Origin: Ephydatia muelleri
Lineage: Eukaryota; Porifera; Demospongiae; Spongillida; Spongillidae
DNA length: 64,000 nucleotides
Direction: 5' to 3'
Assembly (NCBI GenBank): GCA_013339895.1
Contig: JABACO010000014.1
Location: forward strand, 3,026,625 to 3,090,624
Part shown: in pieces, positions 1 to 10,419 of the stretch
How positions within the stretch are numbered: the first letter of the stretch is position 1
Layout of the letters: each line of letters starts with the position of its first letter
Notes under the pieces: model-generated
Told to the model about the DNA's origin: nothing
Databases searched by the model: none
The model's input: the letters and a program-made list of their open reading frames with translations, nothing else
Translations under genes and position numbers: made by a program

Positions 1-195
1 ATTCATTACATTTAGCTGTACAAATTAGGGAATGCATATTATTGACCAACAGCTGGAATTTAATGATTTAGGTGTTAGTGGGAAGTGTGACTGTCACAGT
101 GTATCAGGACTTAAAAAACATAAGGGCCCAATGGGGGAGACATGCCTCTTGGTGATCAGGTGTGTTAAATGGAGTGTGTGTTGATTGTATTGCAG

Positions 196-805
196 ATGAG
201 CCAACCACAGGCTTAGACCCAGCTTCAAGGAGACAAGTGTGGGAAGTCATTGAGAATGTGAAAGAGGAACGATCCGTGGTAGGCATTGATTAGAATGGGT
301 TCTTTGTCCTTGTGCGGAAATAGATCACATATTAATGTATGGCCAGCTTTAGTTATATGTCGTCATCTCAGCCTCACATTCCTTTTCTTTTTGTGATCTG
401 GGCTTGGCCAGAGTTTTGTAACTCCGTTGTTGTTTATTATAAGTTATTCACTTTCTTTGTAGATTCTAACTACACATGCAATGGAAGAGGCAGATCATTT
501 GTGCACACGAATAGGTGAGCTTTAAATAATCACTCACACACACATCATACCACACATGCACACACACAACATACCACTATAATGTGTTTTTACACAGGTA
601 TTATGAACTATGGTCAGCTCCGTTGCCTTGGTACCCAGTCCCACCTGAAGAGCAAGTTTGGCACTGGGTACCAACTGCACTTCAGTTGTGACCATGGCAA
701 AGCTCGGGAGGCAGAGCAGTTCATTCAGATGAGGCTACCGAGTGCCATGCACGTTGAAACATATGCAGGTACGAAACCATATGTCTGTCAAATATATATC
801 CAGAT

Positions 806-857
<52 letters not shown>

Positions 858-1649
858 TGCGTGCATGTGTGTATGCATGTTTGTGCGTCTTTGTATGTTG
901 AGTGTATGGGTCTATGTGTGCATGTGTGTCAAGATATACTGGCCAGTGTGTGTAAGTGTGTTTGTGGCTTTGTGCTGTGTGCATGTAGTGCATGAATGAA
1001 TAACGCTTAGTGAACCATTTCTTTTCCACACACACACACACAAACACACACACGCACGCACATACACACATACACACAAGACTCTTGCAAATACAAGATG
1101 AACTGTGAGGATGTGGTGGTAAGTGAACTGTTTGAACTGTTGGATGGAGCCAAGAACAATGGAGGCATCAGGGACTGGGGTATCAAGAGGACCACACTGG
1201 AAGATGGTGAGTGACCATCCCATCTTTGTGGTTTTTCTTGCAGTGCACTTAATGGCCATCCAACAAAATCATCTTTGGCATCACTAGATTACTGAGTTGA
1301 GACGCATTGTGTTGCATTCGCACTAGTAAAGTGATCTATTGTCAACTGGCAGTAGCAATTCTAATAATGGGTGGTGTGTGTGGTACCTGTACTGTATTCA
1401 TTAAAAGCTTAGTGTTGACAAAGGTAACTGCCAGGGTCAAGCTTATTATAGTCTGGGGACCTGGCCTGAACGCATTTTGGTGGTGATTTGAACATATTGA
1501 ACGTCCACACACAACACTCTTTGTTTGCAGTGTTCCTGAACATTGTCCGTCAGAATGTGGACACTCGAGTCCCCATCCACTCATCCTGCTTCCCTCACTG
1601 GATGCCCTGTGCCAACAGCCACTGCTTGAGCAGGAAGACGTTGGAATAG
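196..1649 (+). CDS. ABC transporter subfamily A, C-terminal end (partial)
   Basis: The last five coding exons of an ABCA-type lipid transporter are visible: 196-278, 463-514, 598-768, 1081-1206 and 1531-1649, all with GT-AG borders and matching phases. The first exon gives DEPTTGLDPASRRQVW (Walker B and D-loop of the second nucleotide-binding domain). The second gives ILTTHAMEEADHLCTRI with the H-loop histidine. The third starts IMNYGQLRCLGTQSHLK, typical of ABCA proteins after the H-loop. The fourth and fifth (SELFELLD, IRDWGIKRTTLEDVFLNI) are the ABCA C-terminal regulatory region, followed by a short tail ending at TAG 1647-1649. The transporter is expected in a membrane with this domain facing the cytosol. 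The rest of the gene lies left of the window. The member (ABCA1, 3, 5 and so on) cannot be named from this piece. Confidence 0.88.
810..1080. repeat. TG and AC microsatellites at the two ends of one ABCA intron
   Basis: Within the intron 769-1080 a (TG)n run lies near the donor (about 810-857) and an (AC)n run abuts the acceptor (about 1029-1080). The two can pair as an inverted repeat. The AC run stands where a polypyrimidine tract would be expected. Confidence 0.85.
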
Positions 1650-1828
1650 GCCACACCCACCATGCACTGACGTGTGTGTAGAAGATATTGTTGTACCGTA
1701 TTATGTCGCCATTTCATTTGTGCGTTGAACCTATCCAATGAGAATATGGACATGGAGTAACCCCAAGGGTCGTGTTACACAGGTGGCTGCAATATAGATC
1801 ACAGTGCAAATGCAGCTGGTGTGTAGAG

Positions 1829-2111
1829 GCATGTGGGAGAGTATGGTAGCAAAGAGTGAGGACCATCCAGGCATGTGGGAGAGTATGGTAGCAAAGAGTG
1901 AGGACCATCCAGGCATGTGGGAGTATGGTTGCAAAGAGTGAGGACCATCCAGGCATGTGGGAGTATGGTTGCAAAGAGTGAGGACCATTCAGGCATGTGG
2001 GAGTATGGTAGCAAAGAGTGAGGACCATCCAGGCATGTGGGAGTATGGTTGCAAAGAGTGAGGACCATCCAGGCATGTGGGAGTATGGTTGCAAAGAGTG
2101 AGGACCATCCA
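1829..2111. repeat. Minisatellite, ~40-bp unit, about 7 copies
   Basis: Near-identical 40-42-bp units each contain GCATGTGGGAGTATGG and AAAGAGTGAGGACCATCC. The array lies 3' of the ABCA stop codon. The rest of 1650-2709 shows no gene I can support. Confidence 0.9.
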
Positions 2112-2709
2112 GAACTGGACCACAATGGGGGAAAGGTGATCGCCACTGAGGCAGGCTAGGCTGCAATATGATGGAAACCACCTACTTGGTGTTTGGCAGT
2201 GTTCATGTTGAACCCATCCCATGAGAATATGGGATACGAGTACAAGTCGAGAATCCACCCATGCTGATTGGTAGGTTTTGAGCTTCAATATGCAGCTATT
2301 TCTGAATATATTAGTGTGGCTGATCCATATATGGATGTGTGAAATGGTGGAAGGATCTGACAACAGTACTTGATGGAGGTGGTTGCTTGGGCTCTACACA
2401 AGTCAAGACGAGCTAGCAGCAGTGTGTGGCTCTCTATGCGAGTTGCAGAATGCAGATGCAAGGTGAGTCTACATGTACAGTACCCCTAAAAATATAGCCC
2501 ACAAACCCAACACATACACAAAACGATATCCTCTGAGCCAGCATGTATCCACACACCCAGTATAGTCCCATAGCACACATACATGCAGTATACCATTTAG
2601 AGTTGGTGCTCAATTACAAAAACCTCTTGAAAATGTAAGAAATTCTGAACAAACAAATTTCTGCATGAAGACACCATTGGTCATGGTAAATTGGAAGAGA
2701 TGGTGTGTG

Positions 2710-3116
2710 CTACACGTAAATGCCCACCCACAATAGGAGAAACAGAATTCCAAACCCTAGGAACATGGCCGACCACAGGGAGATGAGTAACTCCTTGACC
2801 AGATTTCTTGAGAACTTGTTGCTCGTCACCTCGTAGCTTGGGTCATCAGGGTCAAGGAGAAAGCCGGATACGAACAGTACATATACATAGCATCATAAAA
2901 TCTCACTGAACAGACAGGCATAACGACGCGATGTGAGGATACACAAAAAACCAAGCCATGAAGAACAGGCCAATTCCAAGCAGCGTTACAGCAAGGTGCG
3001 GATAGACAGCAGGATTGACCGGGCTTGTGTAGCGAACCAGCAAGTCATCCTTTAAAATCAATGAAAAACAACTGATACTGCCGTTTGCATTGGGTAAAAG
3101 TACAATGAATTACCAT
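2710..3116 (-). CDS. TMEM258: TMEM258, oligosaccharyltransferase subunit
   Basis: Three coding pieces on the minus strand: 3116-3114 (ATG only), 3049-2943 and 2836-2710, giving 78 residues (human protein 79). The residues [29 protein letters not shown] and [12 protein letters not shown] match the family closely. There are two membrane helices joined by a short loop. TMEM258 is a small subunit of the endoplasmic-reticulum oligosaccharyltransferase that transfers N-glycans to nascent proteins. The first intron (70 bp) splits right after the start codon and the second (106 bp) splits the Val codon of WFFVY in phase 2. The gene is head-to-head with ARPC4 and convergent with the ABCA gene. It appears intact. 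Confidence 0.93.
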
Positions 3117-3250
3117 CTCCGCAGAAAGTGTGTTCGGGGGGGAAAAAAAATTCAAAACGTTTAGATCGCTTTGTTCGCCAACAGAGGTTACGGTGCGCTT
3201 TAATTGGAGTGGAGTTTTGCGCATGCGCAACTGTGAACAGGGACCCGAAA
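3117..3250. promoter_or_regulatory. Bidirectional TMEM258/ARPC4 promoter with NRF1 palindrome
   Basis: Only 134 bp separate the two divergent start codons. The 12-bp palindrome TGCGCATGCGCA at 3218-3229 is the consensus NRF1 site, common in TATA-less promoters of housekeeping genes. No TATA box is obvious. Part of this stretch is transcribed as 5' UTR of one or both genes. Confidence 0.75.
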
Positions 3251-5492
3251 ATGGCGAGTACTTGTATACATTGGTTTTAGAGCTGTTTTGCACTGTCTGT
3301 ATGATAGAAATGTTTAGACAATCTATTCTAGCGATCGAGATCACGAGTATCTTTCTACCGTTTAGTCGGCCACACTCAAGCCGTATTTGCAGGCCGTTCG
3401 GGCCACCCTGAACGCTGCGCTTTGCATCGAGAACTTCGAGAGCCAAGTTGTCGAGAGACACAATAAGCCCGAAGTCGAATGGCGGTAAGATGCTCCGCCT
3501 CGATGTTAAGTTCACGCATGGAATGTTGGCATTCCATCTGGCAACAGGAGCAGTAAGGAGCTTCTTTTGGCCCCGCTCATTGTCAGCCGAAACGAAAAGG
3601 AGAAGGTCCAGATTGAGGCATCGATAAACTCTATTCGTGTATCAATTGCCATTAAGCAGGCAAGTTTGTAACTGTTAGGATTATGGCGTACCGCATATGT
3701 ATGTACCTTTAAAATGCTTTTAAACACCCCAAGGCGGATGAGATTGAGAAGATACTTTGCAAGAAGTTCATGAGGTTCATGATGATGAGGGCTGAGAACT
3801 TCTTCATCCTCAGAAGAAAGCCTGTTGAGGTGAGTTTTGGTGATACTAACGAATGTTTCCATGTAAGGGCATATTTGTGATGCAACATACACCCATGCCA
3901 GTTCCAACCTTTTCCTTCTGTGGTGAGGTGTGTGTGTGCCTGGCTGTGTATAGAGGATGTGGGTTGAGTCCTGGTTCTCAAGATGGTTTCAGAGACGGGA
4001 GAGAGAGAGATGGAGAGAGAGGGAGGGGGGAGGGAGAGAGGGGGGGGGAGAAAGGGGAGGAGTGGGCACACCTTCAGCTCTGTAACAAGTGTATCATTGT
4101 TACATACACAAATTCACCGCACACTGTTCTGTCACATTTTCTATTAAGTGTGCAATGATGGCTTGTCAAGATCTGTAGTACTCGTTTCATTTAACATGAT
4201 ACTTTTTTTTACAGCCATATGCACTTCTGATATTCTTAAGATACGACAGTATCACCCGTGTGATGGCACACAGCACAGCTGGTAGTGAATCTCCCAGTTT
4301 AGCTGACAAAGTGATTAATGTATAGCCCAATAATTAATTGCATGTGGCTTCACCTAACTACAGCTGTGCTTGAGTCGTCATATAGAGACAGTACCAATTG
4401 GTTTATGGCACATCTACTACGTTATTTGTAGCTCTGTATTGCCAATACAAGAGTCTGTTCACTCTTATAAGGCAGACACCTTTTCACTGATACTGTTCTC
4501 ATTAACCAATCTTCCTCTCCAGGGCTATGACATCAGCTTCTTGATCACAAACTTTCACACAGAACAGATGTACAAACACAAACTTGTGGACTTTGTTATT
4601 CATGTGAGTCTTTCCTCATTTCGTTGGGGCATGTAGTAATATGTGTGCATTGAGAAAATTAGATTTTGACTATCAGTTGGGATGCAATATTGAGACATGT
4701 GAACAGTTCTTTAAGCACCACTGCCTGTTGTTGGGGTTGTTCGTTAGGAACTGTTGGTTTGGTAATTTGTTATAAGGCTGTTGGTTTCGTTATGGGGCAA
4801 TTTCACTTAGGCAGGTCATATGATCTGAACTGTTGGACAATCGGTTAAGTCATAACTACCCATATTACATTATATATGTGTGTACGTATCAATCGATTAC
4901 ATCATGTTGAGCAGTGGGACTGTTTGGAGTCAAAACTAAGTTTTAAAAAATACTAGCTTCTGTATAGCACAGAGTCTGCCATTAGGTCCCATTGAATTGA
5001 ATGAATAGCAATTGAGGTGTTTGCATTTTGCTATGGAGAGGTTGTTAGTATATAGAAGAGGTTGTATCCATGGTGAGCAGAGGAGCATTATACTGTACCT
5101 GCAGCTTCATTTGATGGGCATTGTGTGTCAATGTTTTGCCTCTTTGCAGTTCATGGAGGAAATCGATAAGGAGATCAGTGAAATGAAAATTTCCCTTAAC
5201 GCACGAGCTCGTATTGTTGCAGAAGAGTTCTTGAAGAATGTAAGAAAGGCTATGTGCACATCTACTTTTACCTCTTATCTTTTAATCCCCAAAACAGTTT
5301 TAAGTTCAACTTGGAACACAAACATTATTGTTAGTACTGGTATGTTTAGTGTTGCTAGGCAACATACAATATTATAGGGAAATACTGTGTGTTTGAGATC
5401 TCTGTTAGCCTTTTTTTTTTCTGCCATGTATGTTATTACATGTACTAGTTGACACTGGACATATTATGGTTTGGTTTCAGAATATATATTGA
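3251..5492 (+). CDS. ARPC4: ARPC4, Arp2/3 complex 20-kDa subunit
   Basis: Exons: 3251-3253 (ATG), 3366-3484, 3548-3659, 3734-3829, 4523-4603, 5150-5239 and probably 5481-5492. The translation follows human ARPC4 almost residue for residue: [80 protein letters not shown] and [17 protein letters not shown]4 is a core subunit of the seven-protein complex that nucleates branched actin filaments. Two introns must use GC donors: after the initiator ATG (GCGAGT) and after IAIKQ (GCAAGT). No GT donor keeps the conserved frame there. The last exon (Asn-Ile-Tyr-stop) is the least certain part, since human ends with Phe. A GA-rich stretch lies in the fourth intron near 4000. Confidence 0.93.
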
Positions 5493-5619
5493 AATGGTAG
5501 ATAGCAAAGTGGGACAACAGAATAATTCCAAAGCTGGAATATACTAAATTTAGCAGTGATGTAATATACCTTCATGACAATGAGTGGGCTACACATGTAC
5601 ACACATGGACACTATGTTT

Positions 5620-6891
5620 TCAGTCATTAAAATGGCTCTGCACATGTTGTTCCAACACTTGCGGAGACTGACTGCCTGGGAACACCTGGCCACAGACAGG
5701 ACAGCTCTGTGTCGTGTTGCCTGGTGATGTTGTAGCTGGGGTGTGGCCATCACGGTGGTGTTGGTGGGCGTGGCCGGCACCGCCTTTTACTTTCAGTGCA
5801 CCCACCAGTTCACTGATGTTCTGCTGATTGTACATCACCTCCATCTTTACCTCCTCCAATTCACTTTGCTTCACCATCAGCTGCTTTTCTGCCTCTGTTA
5901 GCCGAGTACGAAGAGTTTCAACTGCCAACTTGAGCTCTTCGGCTTCTCTCTTGGCCTCGCCCAATTCCTCCACGAGTTCCACCATCTTGGCACGACTCTC
6001 GTCCTGTTGGGCAGAGAGGTACCTGACTTTGGCTCTCTCCTCTTCCAACAGGGAGTGGTGGAGGGCACTCTGCCTCTCTTGCTGCTGTCCCAACTCACCA
6101 ATCGTGACACGGCTCTCTTGCAGCTGGTTGGTCAGTTCCCTTACCATTGTACGCTCCTTGTCGAGCTCCACTTCCAAGTCGTGGCAACGCCTGTCCAACA
6201 CTTCAGCGGGGCTCTGACGTAGGTGCACGTGACTCGCATCGCTGTCACGGGAGCACGGCTCTGTAACCGATAGTTTCTCGGAGCCCTGCACCGTACACGT
6301 ACCGGACTGAGCGTTCGCAGACTGTACGCTGCTATCGAACATTGAGGTTTCGAATATGGACAGCTTTTCCTCGGGCTTGACACAATCCTTAGGTGGTGAG
6401 AAGGAAACCAAATCTGTCTCGGCTTCCTTTGGGCAGGAAATGCTTCTCGCGTCTTCTTTGCTCTCTTTGAGACGGACCACCACCATGCTCTCCATTTCTC
6501 CGCCTCCGGCGGGGACAACTTCTTCGATCACCTCACACGCTTGCGCCGCAGTGAATCGAAATGGCGGGCTGGCCCCTCGCAACGCGCTGTCGCGAGTTAC
6601 GTAACAGAATTGGTAGAAGTGTTCGCTCTCGGTGGGGAGACTCGAGGCGGGAAAGACCACATGGCCCGCCTCGTCCTCCTTGTTACTGAACGGCGCCGCC
6701 CACACGTACAAGACGTAGTCCTTGCTCGAAGTCCACCCAACCCGGAAGAGGGCAATCCAGTCACGCGAGCTGTGTGCTACACTTGACTCGCTGCTTGTTT
6801 TGTACCGAACCGTGATGTCTTTTGAAAGAGGGTAGCTTTCGGAAATGTCTATGAACTGAACATCGCCGGTCCTCTGTACACTCTCGCTCAT
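5620..6891 (-). CDS. TAX1BP1/CALCOCO-like SKICH autophagy receptor, paralogue 1
   Basis: A single-exon gene of 423 residues if translation starts at MSESVQ (6891); an in-frame ATG 12 codons upstream is less likely. Residues ~10-118 form a SKICH domain with DWIALFRVGWTS and HFYQFCYVTRDSALRGASPP, very close to TAX1BP1 and NDP52. A low-complexity linker follows, then a coiled coil (~238-370, many Glu, Leu and Arg heptads). A C-terminal zinc finger (396-423, CPVCGQVF...LEQHVQSHF) is of the ubiquitin-binding type found in TAX1BP1. Family members bind ubiquitinated cargo and ATG8 proteins in selective autophagy and curb NF-kB signalling. A hydrophobic MVVV after the SKICH sits where NDP52 has its LC3-binding motif, which is only suggestive. 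The second copy lies 0.9 kb upstream on the same strand. The lack of introns is unusual next to intron-rich neighbours. Confidence 0.85.
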   Translation of the reverse strand: MSESVQRTGDVQFIDISESYPLSKDITVRYKTSSESSVAHSSRDWIALFRVGWTSSKDYVLYVWAAPFSNKEDEAGHVVFPASSLPTESEHFYQFCYVTRDSALRGASPPFRFTAAQACEVIEEVVPAGGGEMESMVVVRLKESKEDARSISCPKEAETDLVSFSPPKDCVKPEEKLSIFETSMFDSSVQSANAQSGTCTVQGSEKLSVTEPCSRDSDASHVHLRQSPAEVLDRRCHDLEVELDKERTMVRELTNQLQESRVTIGELGQQQERQSALHHSLLEEERAKVRYLSAQQDESRAKMVELVEELGEAKREAEELKLAVETLRTRLTEAEKQLMVKQSELEEVKMEVMYNQQNISELVGALKVKGGAGHAHQHHRDGHTPATTSPGNTTQSCPVCGQVFPGSQSPQVLEQHVQSHFND

Positions 6892-7783
6892 TTTGAAGTT
6901 ATTCGATTCGACGATAAGCAACAACAATTATGATGGCGCACAAAAAAGTGCTCGCTCACGAAGCTATTTATACGTAGTGTATTGTAATAATAGATTACGC
7001 AATCGCTTATCGCACACCGTTATAATTAATTCAAAGTAAGCTGTCAGGTATCCAGGATACGCACTTTGCCCTTGATGGCGAACCAGGTCCAGTAGAACCG
7101 TTTATATGCCAGGTTTTTTATATTGCATATAGCGATACCTCGTAAATATGATGGATAGTCCCAACTAATAATATATTTACTTTTTTTTTTTTTCAATACA
7201 CAGCTAAATGGGTGGGGCGAGCTTGTTTTTGTTGTTGTTGTTGTTGTTGTTGTTTTGACATTGAAGTACGTTAGATTAGGATGTTTTGTGAGCTGCACTG
7301 ATGGAGCATTGCACGTATGCCGTGATTGTTTATTTATTCTTATTCCTATCTCTTTCCTTTGCAAAATAATTATACATGATCGTTTCCGCGAAAAGGGACC
7401 TAGCGTGTACATTAAAATTCCATGATATAACCTCCGGTTCTCAGTGCAATTTGTCGAGGACGGCTCAGACATATACCAATATCAATTGAAATCTTGCATG
7501 CCTCTCCGATCCCTCCCACACATGTATTGCTTGTACCGCATGACCTTGCTGAATGTGCTGTACACGATCAGCACTGGTATTTATCCGCTTTTTGAATTCG
7601 ATCTAGATCACCCAGTAAAGAAAGCTGTAGAAAGCGGTTGTGAATATAAGTTAGATGCTGCGTACACCACTATTATGTATGTGTCGTACGTAAATTACAC
7701 GATCTTTTCAATGCAGACATGTACATGAGCCATTGCAGTAAGACAAACAAATACAAACAGCGCGCTAAGCACACTGGCTATTC
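6892..7783. other. Spacer between the SKICH paralogues with a MITE end
   Basis: This spacer holds the promoter of paralogue 1 (GC-rich near 6900), a poly-T run near 7183 and a (GTT)n run near 7229. From about 7377 it carries one terminus of the TGGGATCGTTTCCGCG family seen complete at 45539-45762. No gene is supported. Confidence 0.6.
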
Positions 7784-9553
7784 CTAATCGTGGAGGTGAC
7801 TGTTCACGTGATGCTCGAAGTCTATCGCCGGCGCCCCAAGCGAGAACTCGATGCTGCAGATCGGACAAACGCGCGACAGGCTGGCGGAGAGGGACTCTCT
7901 GAGGTGGCCCCTCAGCGAGTCTCTCTGTACCTCCAACAGCCCACTCTGTTCTTTCAGTTCCTCGTATCTCTGTTCGGATTCGACAAGTTGTTCTTCAAGG
8001 ACACCTATCTTCACTCCCTGCTGCCTGATGGTCTCCTCGCGATCCTCGAGTTCTTTGGATAGCTTGCTGTGGTTCTCCAACAGCCCTTTCATTTGCTGCT
8101 CCAAACTTTTTATTCGCGTCTGGTACTCGGTCACGTCGGCCCGCGATGCGGCCCCGCCGCGCATGCGCAGATCCAAACACTCCTTGGCCTTCGCTTCGTA
8201 CTCCTTCTTGCACTGAATGACGCGAGCCCTTAGCTCGTCGCATTGGCTTTCGAGCCCGCGGACGTAGGCTGCCATGGCCTCCGCCTTGCGAGCGTCTTCT
8301 TGCTCCTGCTCATCCCGCGCCTCCTGGTAGTGCCGCTCCAAGCATTCGTACGCCACCTGCAGCGCGTCGTACACGGATCGCTCAACCGTATTGTCGGCGG
8401 CGGGATTCGGCGTAGGCAGGGTCGACAGTTCCCCGACGTTTCCTTGAGTGGGGAGGTGCTCGTGCTTCTTCTCCAGTTCTGACTGCTTTTCCACCAGTCG
8501 CTCTTTAAGATTCACCAGCTCTGACGTCTGCCGTTGCAAGGTCTCTTCAAGTTTAGAGTTCTCGTTCTTCACACTAGCAGCAAGTACCTCGTAATGTTGC
8601 TTTTCTGCGCGTGCCTGGTCTAGTTCAGCTTCCAGTGTCTGTTTCAACAATCTTAGCTCCTCCTCTTTCCCAACGAGTTTTTCCTCGAGTACGCGTGCTT
8701 GGTCCTGCACTTGATGCAACATCAGCGCCTGGTCTTCCATCTCCGCGACACGTGATCTTCCTTCCGCTTTCAATGCCTCCAGTTCCTCCTGGTGGGTCGC
8801 CGAGGCTCTATTGAGACGCTCCTTCTGGTCCTCAAGGGCGGCTTCGAGCTCGTTTCTCTCTGCACGCGTCCGCTCCAGTTCCCCCTGCAGCGTGTCTCTC
8901 TGCTTCAGCGCCGCTTGGCAACATTCCTGTCCCTCCCAGACTGCAGCCTGTAGACGTTTGTTTTTCTCCGCTTCTTCATCCAGACGGCCTTGCAGTTGAG
9001 CGTTTGTTTCGAGACAGGCACGGAGCCTACTGTCCGCTTCGTCAAGAAGCGACGTCTTTTCCTTGACTTTGTCTTCGAGCGAGGCGACGAGGCGTCTACC
9101 GTCTTCGATGATTTTATCTTTCTCTTGTTTCCCAGCCTCGTGGTCCGCTGGAGTCGCTTGATGAAAGGCTTCTGCAGACGCCTCCTTCCGTCTAGGCTCT
9201 GTCCCTGCCTCCTTTCGCGACCGGGTGAATTGGAAAGGCGCGCTCGCCCCGCGCACCGCTCCTTCTTTCGTCACGTAACAGAACTGGTAGAAGCGACCGT
9301 CTTCGGCGGGCATGTTAGAACCAGCGAACGTCACCTTGCTTTCGAGCTGGTTGGGAGCGGGTTGGGGAGCAAGCGCGGAGGTAACCCGCTCTCTGACTGA
9401 GGTCCAGCCGACACGAAAGAGTCCTACCCAGTCCTCGTGTGCGACGACGAGCAGACTGGCCCCTCGTTGGAACCGAACCACAATATCAGATGAAGGCTCA
9501 TAAGCCCTTTGTATGCCGACAAATATGACAGCGTCCTGGTGAGCACGACTCAT
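7784..9553 (-). CDS. TAX1BP1/CALCOCO-like SKICH autophagy receptor, paralogue 2
   Basis: A single-exon gene of 589 residues. The SKICH domain (~8-110) contains EDWVGLFRVGWTSVRER and RFYQFCYVTKEGAVRGASAP, the latter nearly identical to TAX1BP1. A very long coiled coil spans ~130-555 and should form a parallel dimer. The C-terminal finger (~563-589, CPICSIEF...FEHHVNSHL) keeps the two Cys and two His of a ubiquitin-binding zinc finger. The expected role is as a ubiquitin-dependent selective-autophagy adaptor, with the coiled coil as spacer. It shares domain order with the downstream paralogue but has a coiled coil more than twice as long, and its coding sequence is clearly GC-rich. The start at 9553 is the first Met before the SKICH strands and fits the family. 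Confidence 0.87.
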   Translation of the reverse strand: MSRAHQDAVIFVGIQRAYEPSSDIVVRFQRGASLLVVAHEDWVGLFRVGWTSVRERVTSALAPQPAPNQLESKVTFAGSNMPAEDGRFYQFCYVTKEGAVRGASAPFQFTRSRKEAGTEPRRKEASAEAFHQATPADHEAGKQEKDKIIEDGRRLVASLEDKVKEKTSLLDEADSRLRACLETNAQLQGRLDEEAEKNKRLQAAVWEGQECCQAALKQRDTLQGELERTRAERNELEAALEDQKERLNRASATHQEELEALKAEGRSRVAEMEDQALMLHQVQDQARVLEEKLVGKEEELRLLKQTLEAELDQARAEKQHYEVLAASVKNENSKLEETLQRQTSELVNLKERLVEKQSELEKKHEHLPTQGNVGELSTLPTPNPAADNTVERSVYDALQVAYECLERHYQEARDEQEQEDARKAEAMAAYVRGLESQCDELRARVIQCKKEYEAKAKECLDLRMRGGAASRADVTEYQTRIKSLEQQMKGLLENHSKLSKELEDREETIRQQGVKIGVLEEQLVESEQRYEELKEQSGLLEVQRDSLRGHLRESLSASLSRVCPICSIEFSLGAPAIDFEHHVNSHLHD

Positions 9554-10032
9554 TTTCTTGTTTCTTTAAAGTCCGAAGGCTGCCCTTAGTACTGTACTGT
9601 GTTTTAACACAATCATATACATCACGTCATGTTCTAAAATTAGGGATGACGTGCGGCCCGTTAACCACGTGCAGCCGGTTTATGAACAGCTAGGTAATTC
9701 CTTGGTATGCAGAGACTGCCAAGGATGACGTGGGATACAAAGAGTGATCCGGTCTAGTACTTTAGGGTGGGCCTGTACAGACCCTTGTACGGACCTAATT
9801 CACGCTGTACACAATTTATACCACATGCATCAGGGGGTAGACGTAGAGGGAGATTTCCAGATGATCTTATCGATTTTCACCATATATGGTCTTATATAAT
9901 AGTCTAAATGCAGCGCCTACGAGAGAGGTGGGGGGAGGGGGCAAATTCCCGGACCCAAGGTTTAAGGCTCCAAGGACCGCTGTTTTCGACCTGCAGTGAT
10001 TGATTAGTTACGTTCCGTGTGCATGCCGTGGT
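9554..10032. other. Intergenic, upstream of SKICH paralogue 2
   Basis: Promoter side of paralogue 2. I see no TATA box, gene or clear repeat here. Confidence 0.5.
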
Positions 10033-10248
10033 AGACCAATGGTGGTGTAAAAAGCACAGAAACAGAAATTTGACTGGAAAATTGAAATAGGCTAATATTT
10101 AGCCCATTACTCAGGCATGTACTGTTATAACGTTATGTGCTAAATATAGGCCTATTTCAATTTTCCAGTCAAATTTCTGTTTCTGTGCTTTTTACACCAC
10201 CATTGGTCAATCCTATATACCAACAACTTTCTCGTTAGAGTATGTTTT
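10033..10248. repeat. Hairpin MITE, copy 1
   Basis: Two arms of about 75-80 bp with GGTGGTGTAAAAAGCACAGA and its complement face each other around a short loop. The right end carries CCTATATACCAACAACTTTC, shared with copies at 22441-22650 and 59319-59578. The left outer end appears truncated. Confidence 0.8.
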
Positions 10249-10419
10249 TATTTACTTGTTTCATAAGTTTTTTCCTAGCGCGTTTTGAAGGGAGGGAGGT
10301 TACAAAATTTAATAATTGAAATTATAAGTATATGAGTTTTTAATGTACTGTACGGTTCCCCTGCCTTGTCCTCTTCCTCTCCCCCAGCTTCGTCTCTGAC
10401 CTCTGCGGCCTGGTTCAGG

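Noticed and set aside
1714-2363. Minus-strand frames with repeated MVLTLCNHTPTCLDGPH
   Set aside because: Produced by the 40-bp minisatellite; different phases give equally long frames.
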